Of a stretch of 33,995 nucleotides of DNA, positions 16,146-24,331 are shown piece after piece. The notes beneath the pieces are model-generated. The model was given only the letters and a program-made list of their open reading frames with translations, had not been told where the DNA came from and searched no databases. This DNA is from Litorilinea aerophila (lineage in GTDB: Bacteria; Chloroflexota; Anaerolineae; Caldilineales; Caldilineaceae): positions 1 to 33,995 of the forward strand of contig CAMDEX010000035.1 of assembly GCA_945897075.1 (NCBI GenBank), written 5' to 3'. Both the position numbers and the translations under genes were made by a program. How positions within the stretch are numbered: position 1 is the stretch's first letter; every line of letters starts with the position of its first letter.

Positions 16146-17420
16146 TCAAATTAACAAATAGGGATTTTCCAGCAGTTGTTTGACCCGCGCCAGACAGGCT
16201 GCTGCTGGCGCGCCGTCGATGGCACGGTGGTCAAAGACCAGACAAAGGGTGGCCTGGGGGCGCACGCTTGGCTGGCCCTGGACCGCCACCACCCGATCCC
16301 CCACGCGCCCAACCCCCAGAATAGCGGTCTGCGGCAGGTTAATGATCGGCACAAAGGCATCGATGCCCACATTACCGAGATTGGTCACAGTGAAGGTGCC
16401 GCTGGTTAGCTGCGCCGGGGTAAGCCGTCTGCTGCGCGCCAATTCGATTAATTGGCCGATCTCGGCCTGAATCTCGATCAACTGCTTCCGATCCGCCTGC
16501 TGGATGGCCGGTACGAGCAGACCCTCTTCTACCTGCATCGCCAGACCGATGTTGATGTCGTCGATGGCGCGCACGCCTTTTTCCGTCCATTGACCGTTGA
16601 GGGCGGGAAAGTGGGGCAAGGTTCTGGCAATGGCGCACAGGACGAGGGCGTTGTAGGAGCAAGCGGTGCCAAAGTGTTGGGTATATTCGGCCCGCGTCGC
16701 TTCCCGCAAGCGCTGCGCCTCGCTCATATCGACATCAATGAAGAGCGGCACCGCAACGGTGGCGCGTGCCGAGGCGGTCAGTCGTTCGACGGTGACGCGA
16801 CGCACAGCAGTTAATGGCAGCAACTCGCCAGTGGTTCCGGGTTTGGCGGCGATAGCGGCAACTGTGGGCGGAAGGGAGACGACAGTTGTTTCGGGTTCGG
16901 GCGGGACGGCGACAGTGGCGGGCAGCGCAGGGATTGTTGCCACCGCACGCGCTTGCATGATTGCGTGGAGATCCGCCTCTACAATTCGACCGTTTGGCCC
17001 ACTGCCTTGAACGGCGCGCAGGTCGATCCCCTCTTCGCTGGCGATACGCCGGGCGATGGGCGATGCCTTGATGCGCTCCGCTGTGCCGGCTGCCAGATCG
17101 GGCGGTGTTGATGGGGCTACCGGCTCGTCAGCGACCAGCAGTGCGGCCACGCTACTTTGTTGGCCGGCAGAAATCAGTTCACCCAGCGCACCGATCCAGG
17201 CGACAGGTGCTTGCAGCGCGGCCGCCTGCCCTTCGGCAACGAGGATACGCAGTAGTACGCCGTCATGGGGCGCGGGCACTTCCAGGGTAGCCTTTTCATT
17301 TTCCGTTTCAAAGAGTGGCTCATCGGCCTGGACTGTGTCGCCTACGGCTTTCAGCCAGCGCATAATGATCGCCTCACCCTCGGTTAGACCGAAGGATGGC
17401 ATGCGTACTTCAAACGCCAT
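16146..17420 (-). CDS. 2-oxoacid dehydrogenase complex E2 (dihydrolipoamide acyltransferase)
   Basis: The 424-residue protein has the full E2 order: one lipoyl domain with modified lysine K43 (TENEKATLEV), a Pro/Ala linker, a peripheral-subunit-binding domain (about 119-152, ASPIARRIASEEGIDL) and a long second linker. The C-terminal acyltransferase domain has HRAIDG at 398-403 (H398, D402). It transfers the acyl group from E1 to CoA. The linker length and single lipoyl domain fit pyruvate, acetoin or branched-chain complexes; the specificity is open. It starts 11 nt after the E1 beta stop codon. Confidence 0.93.
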   Translation of the reverse strand: MAFEVRMPSFGLTEGEAIIMRWLKAVGDTVQADEPLFETENEKATLEVPAPHDGVLLRILVAEGQAAALQAPVAWIGALGELISAGQQSSVAALLVADEPVAPSTPPDLAAGTAERIKASPIARRIASEEGIDLRAVQGSGPNGRIVEADLHAIMQARAVATIPALPATVAVPPEPETTVVSLPPTVAAIAAKPGTTGELLPLTAVRRVTVERLTASARATVAVPLFIDVDMSEAQRLREATRAEYTQHFGTACSYNALVLCAIARTLPHFPALNGQWTEKGVRAIDDINIGLAMQVEEGLLVPAIQQADRKQLIEIQAEIGQLIELARSRRLTPAQLTSGTFTVTNLGNVGIDAFVPIINLPQTAILGVGRVGDRVVAVQGQPSVRPQATLCLVFDHRAIDGAPAAACLARVKQLLENPYLLI

Positions 17421-17431
17421 AACGGCCCCCT

Positions 17432-18457
17432 TTACATCAGTATGGTTTGAATGGCCTGCTTGATGCGGGCTTCGTTGGGCAGGACAAAGGCTTCACAGGT
17501 GTAGTTAAAGGGGTGCGGGGTGTGCAGGGCGTTGACCCGCATCACCGGTGCATCCAGGTTGTCGAAGGAATCCTCACTAATCTGGGCGGCGATCTCCGCC
17601 GAGACGCCCGCAAAACCGCTCTCCTCTGCCACCACCAAACAGCGATGGGTCTTGGCGACTGAACGGTGGATGGTCGCCATATCCAGCGGGTAGATCGTGC
17701 GCGGATCGACCACTTCGATGCTGATCCCGTGTGCGCTCTGCCATTCTTCGGCGATTTTGAGGAGGCGATGTACCATCAGCGAGGTCGCCACAATGGTAAG
17801 GTCTTTGCCTTCGCGTTTGATATCCGCCACACCAAACGGCACTTCGTAATCATCTTCGGGCGCGGGGGTCATCGATTGGGCAAACTCGCCCACCGCGCTG
17901 GCTGCCGCGCCGCCTGGCGAGGTCGCGCCATACAGCATCTTATGTTCCAGGAAGATCACGGGGTTGAGGTCTTGAAAAGCCGCCCGCATCAAGCCGCGCG
18001 CGTCATAGGGCGTGGCCGGCATGACCACCTTCAGCCCCGGCGTGTGGGCGAACCAGGCCTCCAAGCTTTGGGAATGCTGGGCCGCGCGGCCCGTGGCCCC
18101 AAAGGGTGCGCGCATGATCACCGGCACCGTGACCCGCCCGCCGGACATCAAGCGAAATTTTGCCATGTGGTTACAGATCTGATCCATGGCATTGGTCATA
18201 AAATCGACAAATTGGAACTCGGCCACCGGACGCAGCCCCGTCAGCGCCGCACCCATCGCCAGACCGGCGATGGCGATCTCGGAGATAGCGGTGTCGCGCA
18301 CCCGTGCCGGGCCGAACTTTTCGTATAAGCCTTCGGTGACGCGAAAAGCGCCGCCGAAGATGCCGACATCCTGGCCGAGAACGAAGACGCGCTCGTCACG
18401 CACCATCTGTTGGTATAAGGTCTCGCGCAATGCCTGCGCAATCGTCGTGTAGGCCAT
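17432..18457 (-). CDS. 2-oxoacid dehydrogenase E1 component, beta subunit
   Basis: The 341-residue protein is a PdhB/AcoB-type transketolase-like subunit. The thiamine-activating glutamate is E60 (RDTAISEIAI). EFQFVDFMTNAMDQI and the AQHSQSLEAWFAH block are family hallmarks. It forms the alpha2beta2 E1 with the gene upstream and decarboxylates a 2-oxoacid, probably pyruvate given the sugar context. GGAG lies 7 nt before the ATG on the minus strand. Confidence 0.94.
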   Translation of the reverse strand: MAYTTIAQALRETLYQQMVRDERVFVLGQDVGIFGGAFRVTEGLYEKFGPARVRDTAISEIAIAGLAMGAALTGLRPVAEFQFVDFMTNAMDQICNHMAKFRLMSGGRVTVPVIMRAPFGATGRAAQHSQSLEAWFAHTPGLKVVMPATPYDARGLMRAAFQDLNPVIFLEHKMLYGATSPGGAAASAVGEFAQSMTPAPEDDYEVPFGVADIKREGKDLTIVATSLMVHRLLKIAEEWQSAHGISIEVVDPRTIYPLDMATIHRSVAKTHRCLVVAEESGFAGVSAEIAAQISEDSFDNLDAPVMRVNALHTPHPFNYTCEAFVLPNEARIKQAIQTILM

Positions 18458-18476
18458 AAATTCTCCTAAACTCAGG

Positions 18477-18517
18477 CGTCCCTATGGGACGGGGGAACTC
18501 GTCAAGGCTTCATTGAC
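18477..18517. other. Two small hairpins in the E1 alpha-E1 beta gap
   Basis: CGTCCC/GGGACG (18477-18491, TAT loop) and GTCAA/TTGAC (18501-18517) lie side by side in the 78-nt gap. They could stabilise or modulate the polycistronic mRNA. Confidence 0.35.
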
Positions 18518-18535
18518 GGAATACTACGCACCCGG

Positions 18536-19561
18536 TTAAGGACTGTGTGGATCCCGGTCCGTGGCAAACATGTAATGCAGGGCGGCGTCAGGCGGCGGCT
18601 CTGGGCTTTGACGCGCAAAGCTGACAGCGTCCACCAGTTCAGCCAACACCGCTTGGCGGATCTGTTTGGCTTCCTCTTCGGTCAAGACCGCTTGCTCGAT
18701 GAGGAACTGACGGAAGCGCGGGATCGGGTCGCGGGCGATCCATGCCTTGACTTCTTCCTCGCTACGATAGTTGGCCTTCTCGAAGCGGGAATGGCCGCGC
18801 TGCCGATAGGTTTTACATTCGATGAGTGTGGGGCCTTCCTGGCGGCGCGCCCGTTCCACCGCTTCGCGTGCGGCGGCGTAGACAGCCAACACGTCGTTGC
18901 CATCCACCGCAATCCCTGGGAAGCCGTAAGCCGCCGCCCGCTCGGCTAAATTGGTGATCGCCGATGCTCGTTCGACCGCCACTGAGAATGCGTAAAAGTT
19001 GTTCTCACAGACGTAGATTACGGGCAATTTCCAGACACCGGCCTGGTTTAGACTTTCATGAAAACCACCGATGTTGATCGCCCCCTCGCCAAAAAAGCTG
19101 ACCGCCACCTGGTCGGAGCCGCGCATTTGCGCGGAAAGCGCCGCCCCCGTCGCGATGGGGATGCCACCGCCCACGATGCCCGTGGCCCCCAACATGCCAA
19201 CGTCGGGATCGGTGATGTGCATCGAACCGCCCATGCCGCGGCAGCAACCACCATCCTTGGCAAACATCTCAGCCATCATGCCGCGCAACGGCACCCCTTT
19301 GGCGACCGCATGGCCGTGACCCCGGTGGGTGCTGGTAATGTAATCATCGGGGCGCAGGGCGGCGCAGATGCCCACCGCCACCGCCTCCTGGCCAGTATAC
19401 TGGTGCATGGTGCCGGGCATGCTTTCGGTGAGAAAGAGGTTATAGAGCCGATCCTCGAATTCCCGGCAAGCCACCAGCATCCGATAGATGGTCTTAAGTT
19501 TGTCTGGGGTCGGCATCGGGTCAATCGGGGTAATCGAGCATCCCCCTAACGTAGTTGTCAT
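18536..19561 (-). CDS. 2-oxoacid dehydrogenase E1 component, alpha subunit
   Basis: The 341-residue protein is PdhA/AcoA-like. The thiamine-diphosphate motif begins FFGEGAINIGGFHE (G158-E-G160) and ends at the N187-N188 pair (CENNFY), so the usual GDG is GEG here. GTMHQYTGQEA, STHRGHGHA and the CCRGMGGSMH loop are typical. ATG 19561 is preferred because AAGGGAG lies 8 nt upstream; an in-frame GTG at 19597 has no such signal. No E3 (dihydrolipoamide dehydrogenase) gene is near, so the complex probably borrows E3 from elsewhere. Confidence 0.93.
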   Translation of the reverse strand: MTTTLGGCSITPIDPMPTPDKLKTIYRMLVACREFEDRLYNLFLTESMPGTMHQYTGQEAVAVGICAALRPDDYITSTHRGHGHAVAKGVPLRGMMAEMFAKDGGCCRGMGGSMHITDPDVGMLGATGIVGGGIPIATGAALSAQMRGSDQVAVSFFGEGAINIGGFHESLNQAGVWKLPVIYVCENNFYAFSVAVERASAITNLAERAAAYGFPGIAVDGNDVLAVYAAAREAVERARRQEGPTLIECKTYRQRGHSRFEKANYRSEEEVKAWIARDPIPRFRQFLIEQAVLTEEEAKQIRQAVLAELVDAVSFARQSPEPPPDAALHYMFATDRDPHSP

Positions 19562-19590
19562 GCGATTTTCTCCCTTTGCGTTACAGATAC

Positions 19591-19660
19591 TTACCACGAA
19601 GGCACGAAGTTCACGAAGAAAGCAGAAAACGCTTCGTGGGCTTTGCGTCTTCGTGGTTAA
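19591..19660. repeat. CACGAAG repeat palindrome
   Basis: Three CACGAAG units (19595, 19603, 19612) face two CTTCGTG units (19632, 19649), giving an imperfect hairpin whose ends are TTACCACGAAG and CTTCGTGGTTAA. From memory, sequences of this type occur between genes in many unrelated bacteria. It fills most of the gap between the cyclase and E1 alpha genes and overlaps the cyclase stop codon. Confidence 0.7.
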
Positions 19661-20334
19661 TTTTCATCCTCGATTGCCAGCAAGCGGATCGGGCAACTGT
19701 CCAAGCCGTGCATCTTCAACGGCAGGATCCAGACCCAGAAGCGTTTGCTGCGCAATCGGCTCATATCGCCAATACCCTCGACCAAGGCCCGCCTGCTCTC
19801 CTTGAGCAGAATCGTATGGTTCGGGTGGTAGTCGGTGCCTTTCACCTCAATGCCGGTGGCATCGATGCCTAGCACAGGAATATCCTTCGCTTCAACCAAC
19901 CAACGCGTCGCTTCCGGCGCTAGATAGGGGCGACCGTGGGCAGCCGGTTGATTGTGGTTGATAAAGCGGCCCGTTTGCAGAAAGACAATATCCCCCTTCT
20001 CGATCAGATCGTCGTACGCCTGTAGATCAGCCAGCATAATCGCTTCGTTGTCCGCCTTGTGGCGAAAGTCCAGAACACAGGCCGGGCCAATCAGCCGTTC
20101 CAGCGGAAAGGTGGCCGCGTCTATCCCATGCTCATCAAAGTGGCGGGGAAACTCGATGTGCGTGCCGATATGGCTCGACATGTTGACTGTCTGGAGGATA
20201 TACCAAATGTCCGCACGGCGTTTGTAGTTCGGGTATATCTCGTCCACAAAGCGCGATTCCAACGTCAGACCATACTCCTCCTGGCCGGGATAAATGTCAT
20301 GGCTCAAGTCTACGATGCGTTTGCCCTCAAGCAT
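19657..20334 (-). CDS. Cyclase-family (kynurenine formamidase-like) metal-dependent hydrolase
   Basis: The 225-residue protein has the PF04199 signature HxGTHxDxP in the form HIGTHIEFP (55-63), with glutamate in place of the usual aspartate. Other family features are the opening RIVDLSHDIYPG and the later GIDATGIE. Members hydrolyse amide or lactone-like bonds, including N-formylkynurenine and polyketide or isatin substrates. In this sugar operon a lactone or ester hydrolase is plausible but unproven. It starts 18 nt after the GH42-like gene. Confidence 0.85.
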   Translation of the reverse strand: MLEGKRIVDLSHDIYPGQEEYGLTLESRFVDEIYPNYKRRADIWYILQTVNMSSHIGTHIEFPRHFDEHGIDAATFPLERLIGPACVLDFRHKADNEAIMLADLQAYDDLIEKGDIVFLQTGRFINHNQPAAHGRPYLAPEATRWLVEAKDIPVLGIDATGIEVKGTDYHPNHTILLKESRRALVEGIGDMSRLRSKRFWVWILPLKMHGLDSCPIRLLAIEDEN

Positions 20335-20352
20335 GTAAAAGATTCCTTTAAG

Positions 20353-22341
20353 CTATTGCTTTTCAATCAAGCGGTGGACTGCCCCATAAGTCGGCAGTTT
20401 CACTGTAATTGGGGGGTAGCCGCGCGCCGTCACCGTCACGTCCCAATCGTAGCCGGAGCGGTTGATGATAAAGAGCAAATTCCCTTGCTCGCTCTCGATG
20501 ACTCGCGCCTCAACCAGTGAGAGATACTCATCCGGCGGCCCCTCGATCACAATGTCGGGCGGCAAGGTGGCGAGTAGCCAGTCGCGCAGTAAGCGGCGCA
20601 CGCCGCGATGGAACGAAGAGTAGTAAGATCGTCCGAGCGCAAAGGTCGGGATCAGCAGACGACCGCCGGGGCCGGTGGCAAGCAGCGCCGGGAACTGGTT
20701 GTCGCGATAGGTAGCGATGGCTTCAGCGGTAGACGGCTCGACCAAGACCCGATCATGAAAGGCAAAACCACCAAAACGCCCCTGAGCGTCATTCATGCTC
20801 CAACCGGAGACCAGAAAATAGATCGGGCGGATCCACTCCTGGCAGTGCAGACCAAACCACTCGCCCACGCTTTGGCAATCGGCCAGGTTGGTCATGGGCA
20901 GCTCGGCAATCACCCGCCCACCCCGTTCCATATAGCTTTGCAGGGCTTGGCGTTCGGCGGCAGAGACGGCCAGCATAAACGGGATGACGACGACCGCCAG
21001 ATCACAGGCGGCGCTGAAGGGCTGCGTGACAAAATCGACCGCATAGCCCAAATCCAGCAAGAGCGCATAGAGGCCGTTGACCGTTTCCGGCAACGGCGCG
21101 TGGCGGGCATTCGCCGCCCAGACCATTTCGCGTGTCAGGTAAATCCCCACGCGTGGCTTGACGGTTTGTCCCGTGGCGATGATCCCTTCATAGGGGCGCA
21201 GATTGGCGATCACCCGCTTAGTGGCCAGGCGGCGTTCAGTGTCATAGGTGTCAGCGTCCACCATGCCGTTGATCCAGGGTTCGGGCCCGACCATCAACGG
21301 TTCCCAGCGATAGAAATAAAGCGCCCGGCAGCCGTGGCTGAAAATTTTATTGACCTCAGCCTCAATATGCTTGCCTGTCCAGAGTAGATAATCCCAGAAG
21401 GGTCCACCCTGGAACTCAGTCACCCAGACCTCTTTGCCGCCGGCCAGCGCTTTGAGCAACTCGATGCGCACGCCGGTAGTCGCCGCCTGCTCCGGGGCCT
21501 TGCTTGGATAGTTGCTGTGCGAGGCATAATCGACTTGGTTGGCAACCCACCAATCCTGGCCGTTGTGTTCCAGATGAAACGGTGTTGTATAGTTGAAGCT
21601 AGCCGCCACGTCGGGCAGCTGTTGCTTGATTAGCTGGATGCCGCCCAACAAGAATTCATTGAGCGTGCGCACCGTGAACTCGCGCCAATCGCGCCAGAAA
21701 CTGGTCGGCTGCGGGTCGGCGCTGCGCGGTGGATCGACGGTGGCAAAATCGGCAAAATCGGTGCCCAACTGCTGGTTCATAGCAGCAATTGAGCCGAAAC
21801 GATCGGCTAAATCCTGGCAGTATTTGGCGAGGGTGTGCGGGTTGTAACAGGGATGATCACCGGGGCCGACGCTTGGCTCGTTGTGAATATCCCAGGCAAA
21901 GACGGTCGGGTGGTCGCCAAAACGGGTGACACAGTCGCGCACCAACTGATCACGCTGTTGCCGGTAGACGGGGTGGCTGATACAGGCGCGCTGCCAGCGG
22001 TAGTCATATTGATGGAGCGGATAGGCTTGTCCCTGGCGATCCACCACTTTGGCGTCGGGATATTCAGCCAGAAAGCGGTCGCTTACGTAAAAGGTCGCAA
22101 AGCCAAAGAGGACAGCAATGTCAAGCTCCTGGCAGATGTCCAACAACTGGGCTACTTCATCCAAGGTGCTATCAAAGCCAATGCGAATGCGGATCGAGTC
22201 AAAGCCGGTCTCCTTGATCATCGCCAGATCGCGCCGCCAATCGTCCGGGCCTTGCGGCAACCATTCGACACGGGTTGCCATACCGCCAAAGGGGTATTCA
22301 TAGTGGGTGCCAATGCGCAGGCGTTTGTCTTGAGTACTCAT
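20353..22341 (-). CDS. GH42-like beta-galactosidase-family glycosidase
   Basis: The 662-residue protein has a TIM-barrel with the acid/base candidate E155 in WDIHNEP and the nucleophile candidate E309 in VWVTEFQGGP. A class I glutamine-amidotransferase-like trimerisation domain follows (about 390-560, from PRVGIYLTREMVWAA) and then a small C-terminal beta domain. This order fits GH42. Those enzymes release terminal beta-galactose, or in some cases arabinose, from oligosaccharides. There is no signal peptide, so it should act on imported oligosaccharides. Length is close to the usual 650-700. The true substrate is uncertain. Confidence 0.85.
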   Translation of the reverse strand: MSTQDKRLRIGTHYEYPFGGMATRVEWLPQGPDDWRRDLAMIKETGFDSIRIRIGFDSTLDEVAQLLDICQELDIAVLFGFATFYVSDRFLAEYPDAKVVDRQGQAYPLHQYDYRWQRACISHPVYRQQRDQLVRDCVTRFGDHPTVFAWDIHNEPSVGPGDHPCYNPHTLAKYCQDLADRFGSIAAMNQQLGTDFADFATVDPPRSADPQPTSFWRDWREFTVRTLNEFLLGGIQLIKQQLPDVAASFNYTTPFHLEHNGQDWWVANQVDYASHSNYPSKAPEQAATTGVRIELLKALAGGKEVWVTEFQGGPFWDYLLWTGKHIEAEVNKIFSHGCRALYFYRWEPLMVGPEPWINGMVDADTYDTERRLATKRVIANLRPYEGIIATGQTVKPRVGIYLTREMVWAANARHAPLPETVNGLYALLLDLGYAVDFVTQPFSAACDLAVVVIPFMLAVSAAERQALQSYMERGGRVIAELPMTNLADCQSVGEWFGLHCQEWIRPIYFLVSGWSMNDAQGRFGGFAFHDRVLVEPSTAEAIATYRDNQFPALLATGPGGRLLIPTFALGRSYYSSFHRGVRRLLRDWLLATLPPDIVIEGPPDEYLSLVEARVIESEQGNLLFIINRSGYDWDVTVTARGYPPITVKLPTYGAVHRLIEKQ

Positions 22342-22381
22342 GCGAAATTTTTCCTTTTTTGCTCGTCATGCTCGTTGCTCG

Positions 22382-22402
22382 TTCCCACGCTCAGCGTGGG
22401 AA
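22382..22402. repeat. Palindromic repeat TTCCCACGC-TCA-GCGTGGGAA
   Basis: A perfect 9-bp stem with a 3-nt loop lies just upstream of the GH42-like gene. The surrounding CGTTCCCACGC...GCGTGGGAATGCAG resembles, from memory, a dispersed repeat seen in many bacterial genomes. Confidence 0.65.
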
Positions 22403-22470
22403 TGCAGGCTGGAAGCTCGGCGTAGTAATGAATAAATTTTCGATTGCTCCGTGCGCGCTGTATCCTATTT

Positions 22471-22535
22471 TCAGTAGACCGCAATGCTCCCCGCCGGTCA
22501 CGGACCGACGGGGAGCATCTGTTGCGGTCTACTGA
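22471..22535. repeat. Nested palindromic element A (TCAGTAGACCGCAA ends)
   Basis: The outer arms TCAGTAGACCGCAA (22471-22484) and TTGCGGTCTACTGA (22522-22535) are perfect complements. Inside them ATGCTCCCCG pairs with CGGGGAGCAT after a short bulge, and the tip is CGGTC/GACCG. It ends a few bases before the PhyH stop codon on the minus strand. Its outer arm is related to element B at 27198-27291 and to the fragment at 12552. Confidence 0.75.
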
Positions 22536-22539
22536 TTTT

Positions 22540-23379
22540 TTACTGAGTGGTTTGCACCCAACAGCCAGGGGTGTATGGCTCACGTTGGAAGAGCATTTTC
22601 CGGTGGGGATTGGCGTTCGCTAGCCATTCCGACGGGATGGACTGGCTCCAGCGATGGGGTGGTCCAGCTTCCTTGAAGATGTAATTCAAGAAGATGCGAT
22701 AGGGCTGCGGCGAATCGAACGGTTTGGACGCAACGGCGTGAAAGGTGCGCGCATTTAAAAAGATCATGCTGCCCGGCGGCAGTTCCAACGCTTCCGCCTT
22801 GAGTGGCCGACCCGCTACGTCATCATACTCGCCGGCCAACAGCTTCTCAACCGTGACATCGGGCGTGGGCGAGACACGATGGCTGCCGGGGATCACCGAT
22901 AAGTTACGATCACCGCGCGTAAAGCCGTTGGGATAGTAGAGCATCTGAATATACCAGCGCTCTCTTTCGGCCAGGTTGATCGGGTTCTCGTGCTTCCAGT
23001 GATGGTGGTCTTGATGAAAATGGAGGGCAGGCGTGCCGCGCAGCGATACATGCAGGGTCGAATGACAAAAGTGATACTTGTCGTTGATGACGGCTTGCAG
23101 CAGCGCCTTGACCAACGGTGCGTCAAAGAGTTGATCGGACCAGAAGCCCTTGTTGTTCCAGTCGCGAATCAGCAGTTGGTAGGGCTGCGGCAGCGCGCTG
23201 CGCCCGTCGTCGCTTTTGCCGATAAAATCGACGATTTGCGGGTGGCTGACGCACTCGGCCATCAGCCCCTCAATGCCTTCGGCGGTAAAAACGCCAGGGA
23301 AAGCCACATAGCCATCCTGGTAAAAGGCGGTCAGGTCGGCGGCGGTGGGTGCGTCAATGGTAAAGATCGGATTTTGCAT
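22540..23379 (-). CDS. PhyH-family Fe(II)/2-oxoglutarate oxygenase (second copy)
   Basis: The 279-residue protein has the iron ligands H122-Q-D124 (HFHQDHHHW) and H214 (RTFHAVA), with R228 in the place that binds 2-oxoglutarate. The SVIPGSHR block at 161-168 is typical. It is not a close copy of the PhyH gene at 6049; conserved sequence is largely limited to the motifs. AAGGAA lies 6 nt before the ATG. It sits between the permease genes and a glycosidase, so an oxygenase acting on the imported sugar or its substituent is a reasonable guess. Confidence 0.87.
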   Translation of the reverse strand: MQNPIFTIDAPTAADLTAFYQDGYVAFPGVFTAEGIEGLMAECVSHPQIVDFIGKSDDGRSALPQPYQLLIRDWNNKGFWSDQLFDAPLVKALLQAVINDKYHFCHSTLHVSLRGTPALHFHQDHHHWKHENPINLAERERWYIQMLYYPNGFTRGDRNLSVIPGSHRVSPTPDVTVEKLLAGEYDDVAGRPLKAEALELPPGSMIFLNARTFHAVASKPFDSPQPYRIFLNYIFKEAGPPHRWSQSIPSEWLANANPHRKMLFQREPYTPGCWVQTTQ

Positions 23380-23418
23380 GGGAAGTTCCTTGTCTAAAAT
23401 TCGAAAATAACATCCTGA

Positions 23419-24327
23419 TCAGCCCTTGATCCCGGTGAGCGCAATCCCTTGGATGAAGGTGCGTTGCGTAAAGAAGAAGAGGATCACAACCGGCACAGTA
23501 AGGACGGTGGTGACTGCCATCATCCATCCCCATTGAACACCGACGGTGCTGACAAAGACCTGAATGCCCAAAGACAACGTATATTTGCTTGGATCGTTCA
23601 GATAGATCAATGGCCCTAAAAAGTCGTTCCAACTCCCCAAGAATTGAAAGAGCGCGACCGTTGCCAGTGCCGGTTTGGAGAGGGGCAGGATAATGCGCCA
23701 CAGAACGCCCAGTTCTGAACAGCCGTCAATGGTGGCGGCATCGTCCAGCTCCTTCGGCAGGCTCAGGAAAAACTGGCGCAGGAGAAAGATAAAGAAAGGC
23801 ACCCCAAACGCATGGGGAACGATCAACGGCAAGAGCGTGTTGACCCAGCCTAATTGCCGGAAGATGATAAAAAGCGGGATCATCGTCACCTGATAAGGCA
23901 GCATCAACGTGGACAACATGAGAAAGAAGAGCAGATCGCGACCGTACCAGCGTAGCCGTGAGAAGCTATAGGCAACCAGGGTACTCGATAGCACCGTCAA
24001 CCCCACCGCGGAGATGGCGATCTTCAAGGTATTGCCCAGTTGCTGCAAAAACGGGAAGTAAGTAAGTGCTTCTGGATAGTTTTGCCAGCGGATTGGGTCG
24101 GGGATCCAGATGGGCGGGAAGGTGAAGATCTGGTCTAATTCCTTCAGCGAAGTGGAAATCAGCCAGAAGAAGGGCAGAAAATAGAGGATGCCCGCCGTAA
24201 AGAGAATGAGATGGCTGATCGCCCGCCCGATTGCTTGTTGCTGCGACCAGGAACCTTGCTTTAGCGCCTGTGTCAAAGGCGGTTGCTTATTTGCCGGCGG
24301 CGCGGCTATTTGCTCTACGCTCTTCAT
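23419..24327 (-). CDS. ABC sugar transporter permease, MalG/UgpE type
   Basis: The 302-residue membrane protein has a cytoplasmic N-terminus, about six hydrophobic segments and the EAA loop at 193-215 (ELDDAATIDGCSELGVLWRIILP). It ends FIQGIALTGIKG, typical of MalG-type subunits. ATG 24327, 4 nt after the upstream permease stop, is preferred and has GAGGGG about 10 nt upstream. Earlier in-frame starts (ATG 24351, TTG 24360) would overlap the neighbour. Confidence 0.91.
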   Translation of the reverse strand: MKSVEQIAAPPANKQPPLTQALKQGSWSQQQAIGRAISHLILFTAGILYFLPFFWLISTSLKELDQIFTFPPIWIPDPIRWQNYPEALTYFPFLQQLGNTLKIAISAVGLTVLSSTLVAYSFSRLRWYGRDLLFFLMLSTLMLPYQVTMIPLFIIFRQLGWVNTLLPLIVPHAFGVPFFIFLLRQFFLSLPKELDDAATIDGCSELGVLWRIILPLSKPALATVALFQFLGSWNDFLGPLIYLNDPSKYTLSLGIQVFVSTVGVQWGWMMAVTTVLTVPVVILFFFTQRTFIQGIALTGIKG

Positions 24328-24331
24328 GTTG

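Noticed and set aside
22471-22541. Element A plus the following T-run as a terminator
   Set aside because: The T-run is on the plus strand, while both neighbouring genes are read on the minus strand, where the run precedes the hairpin.
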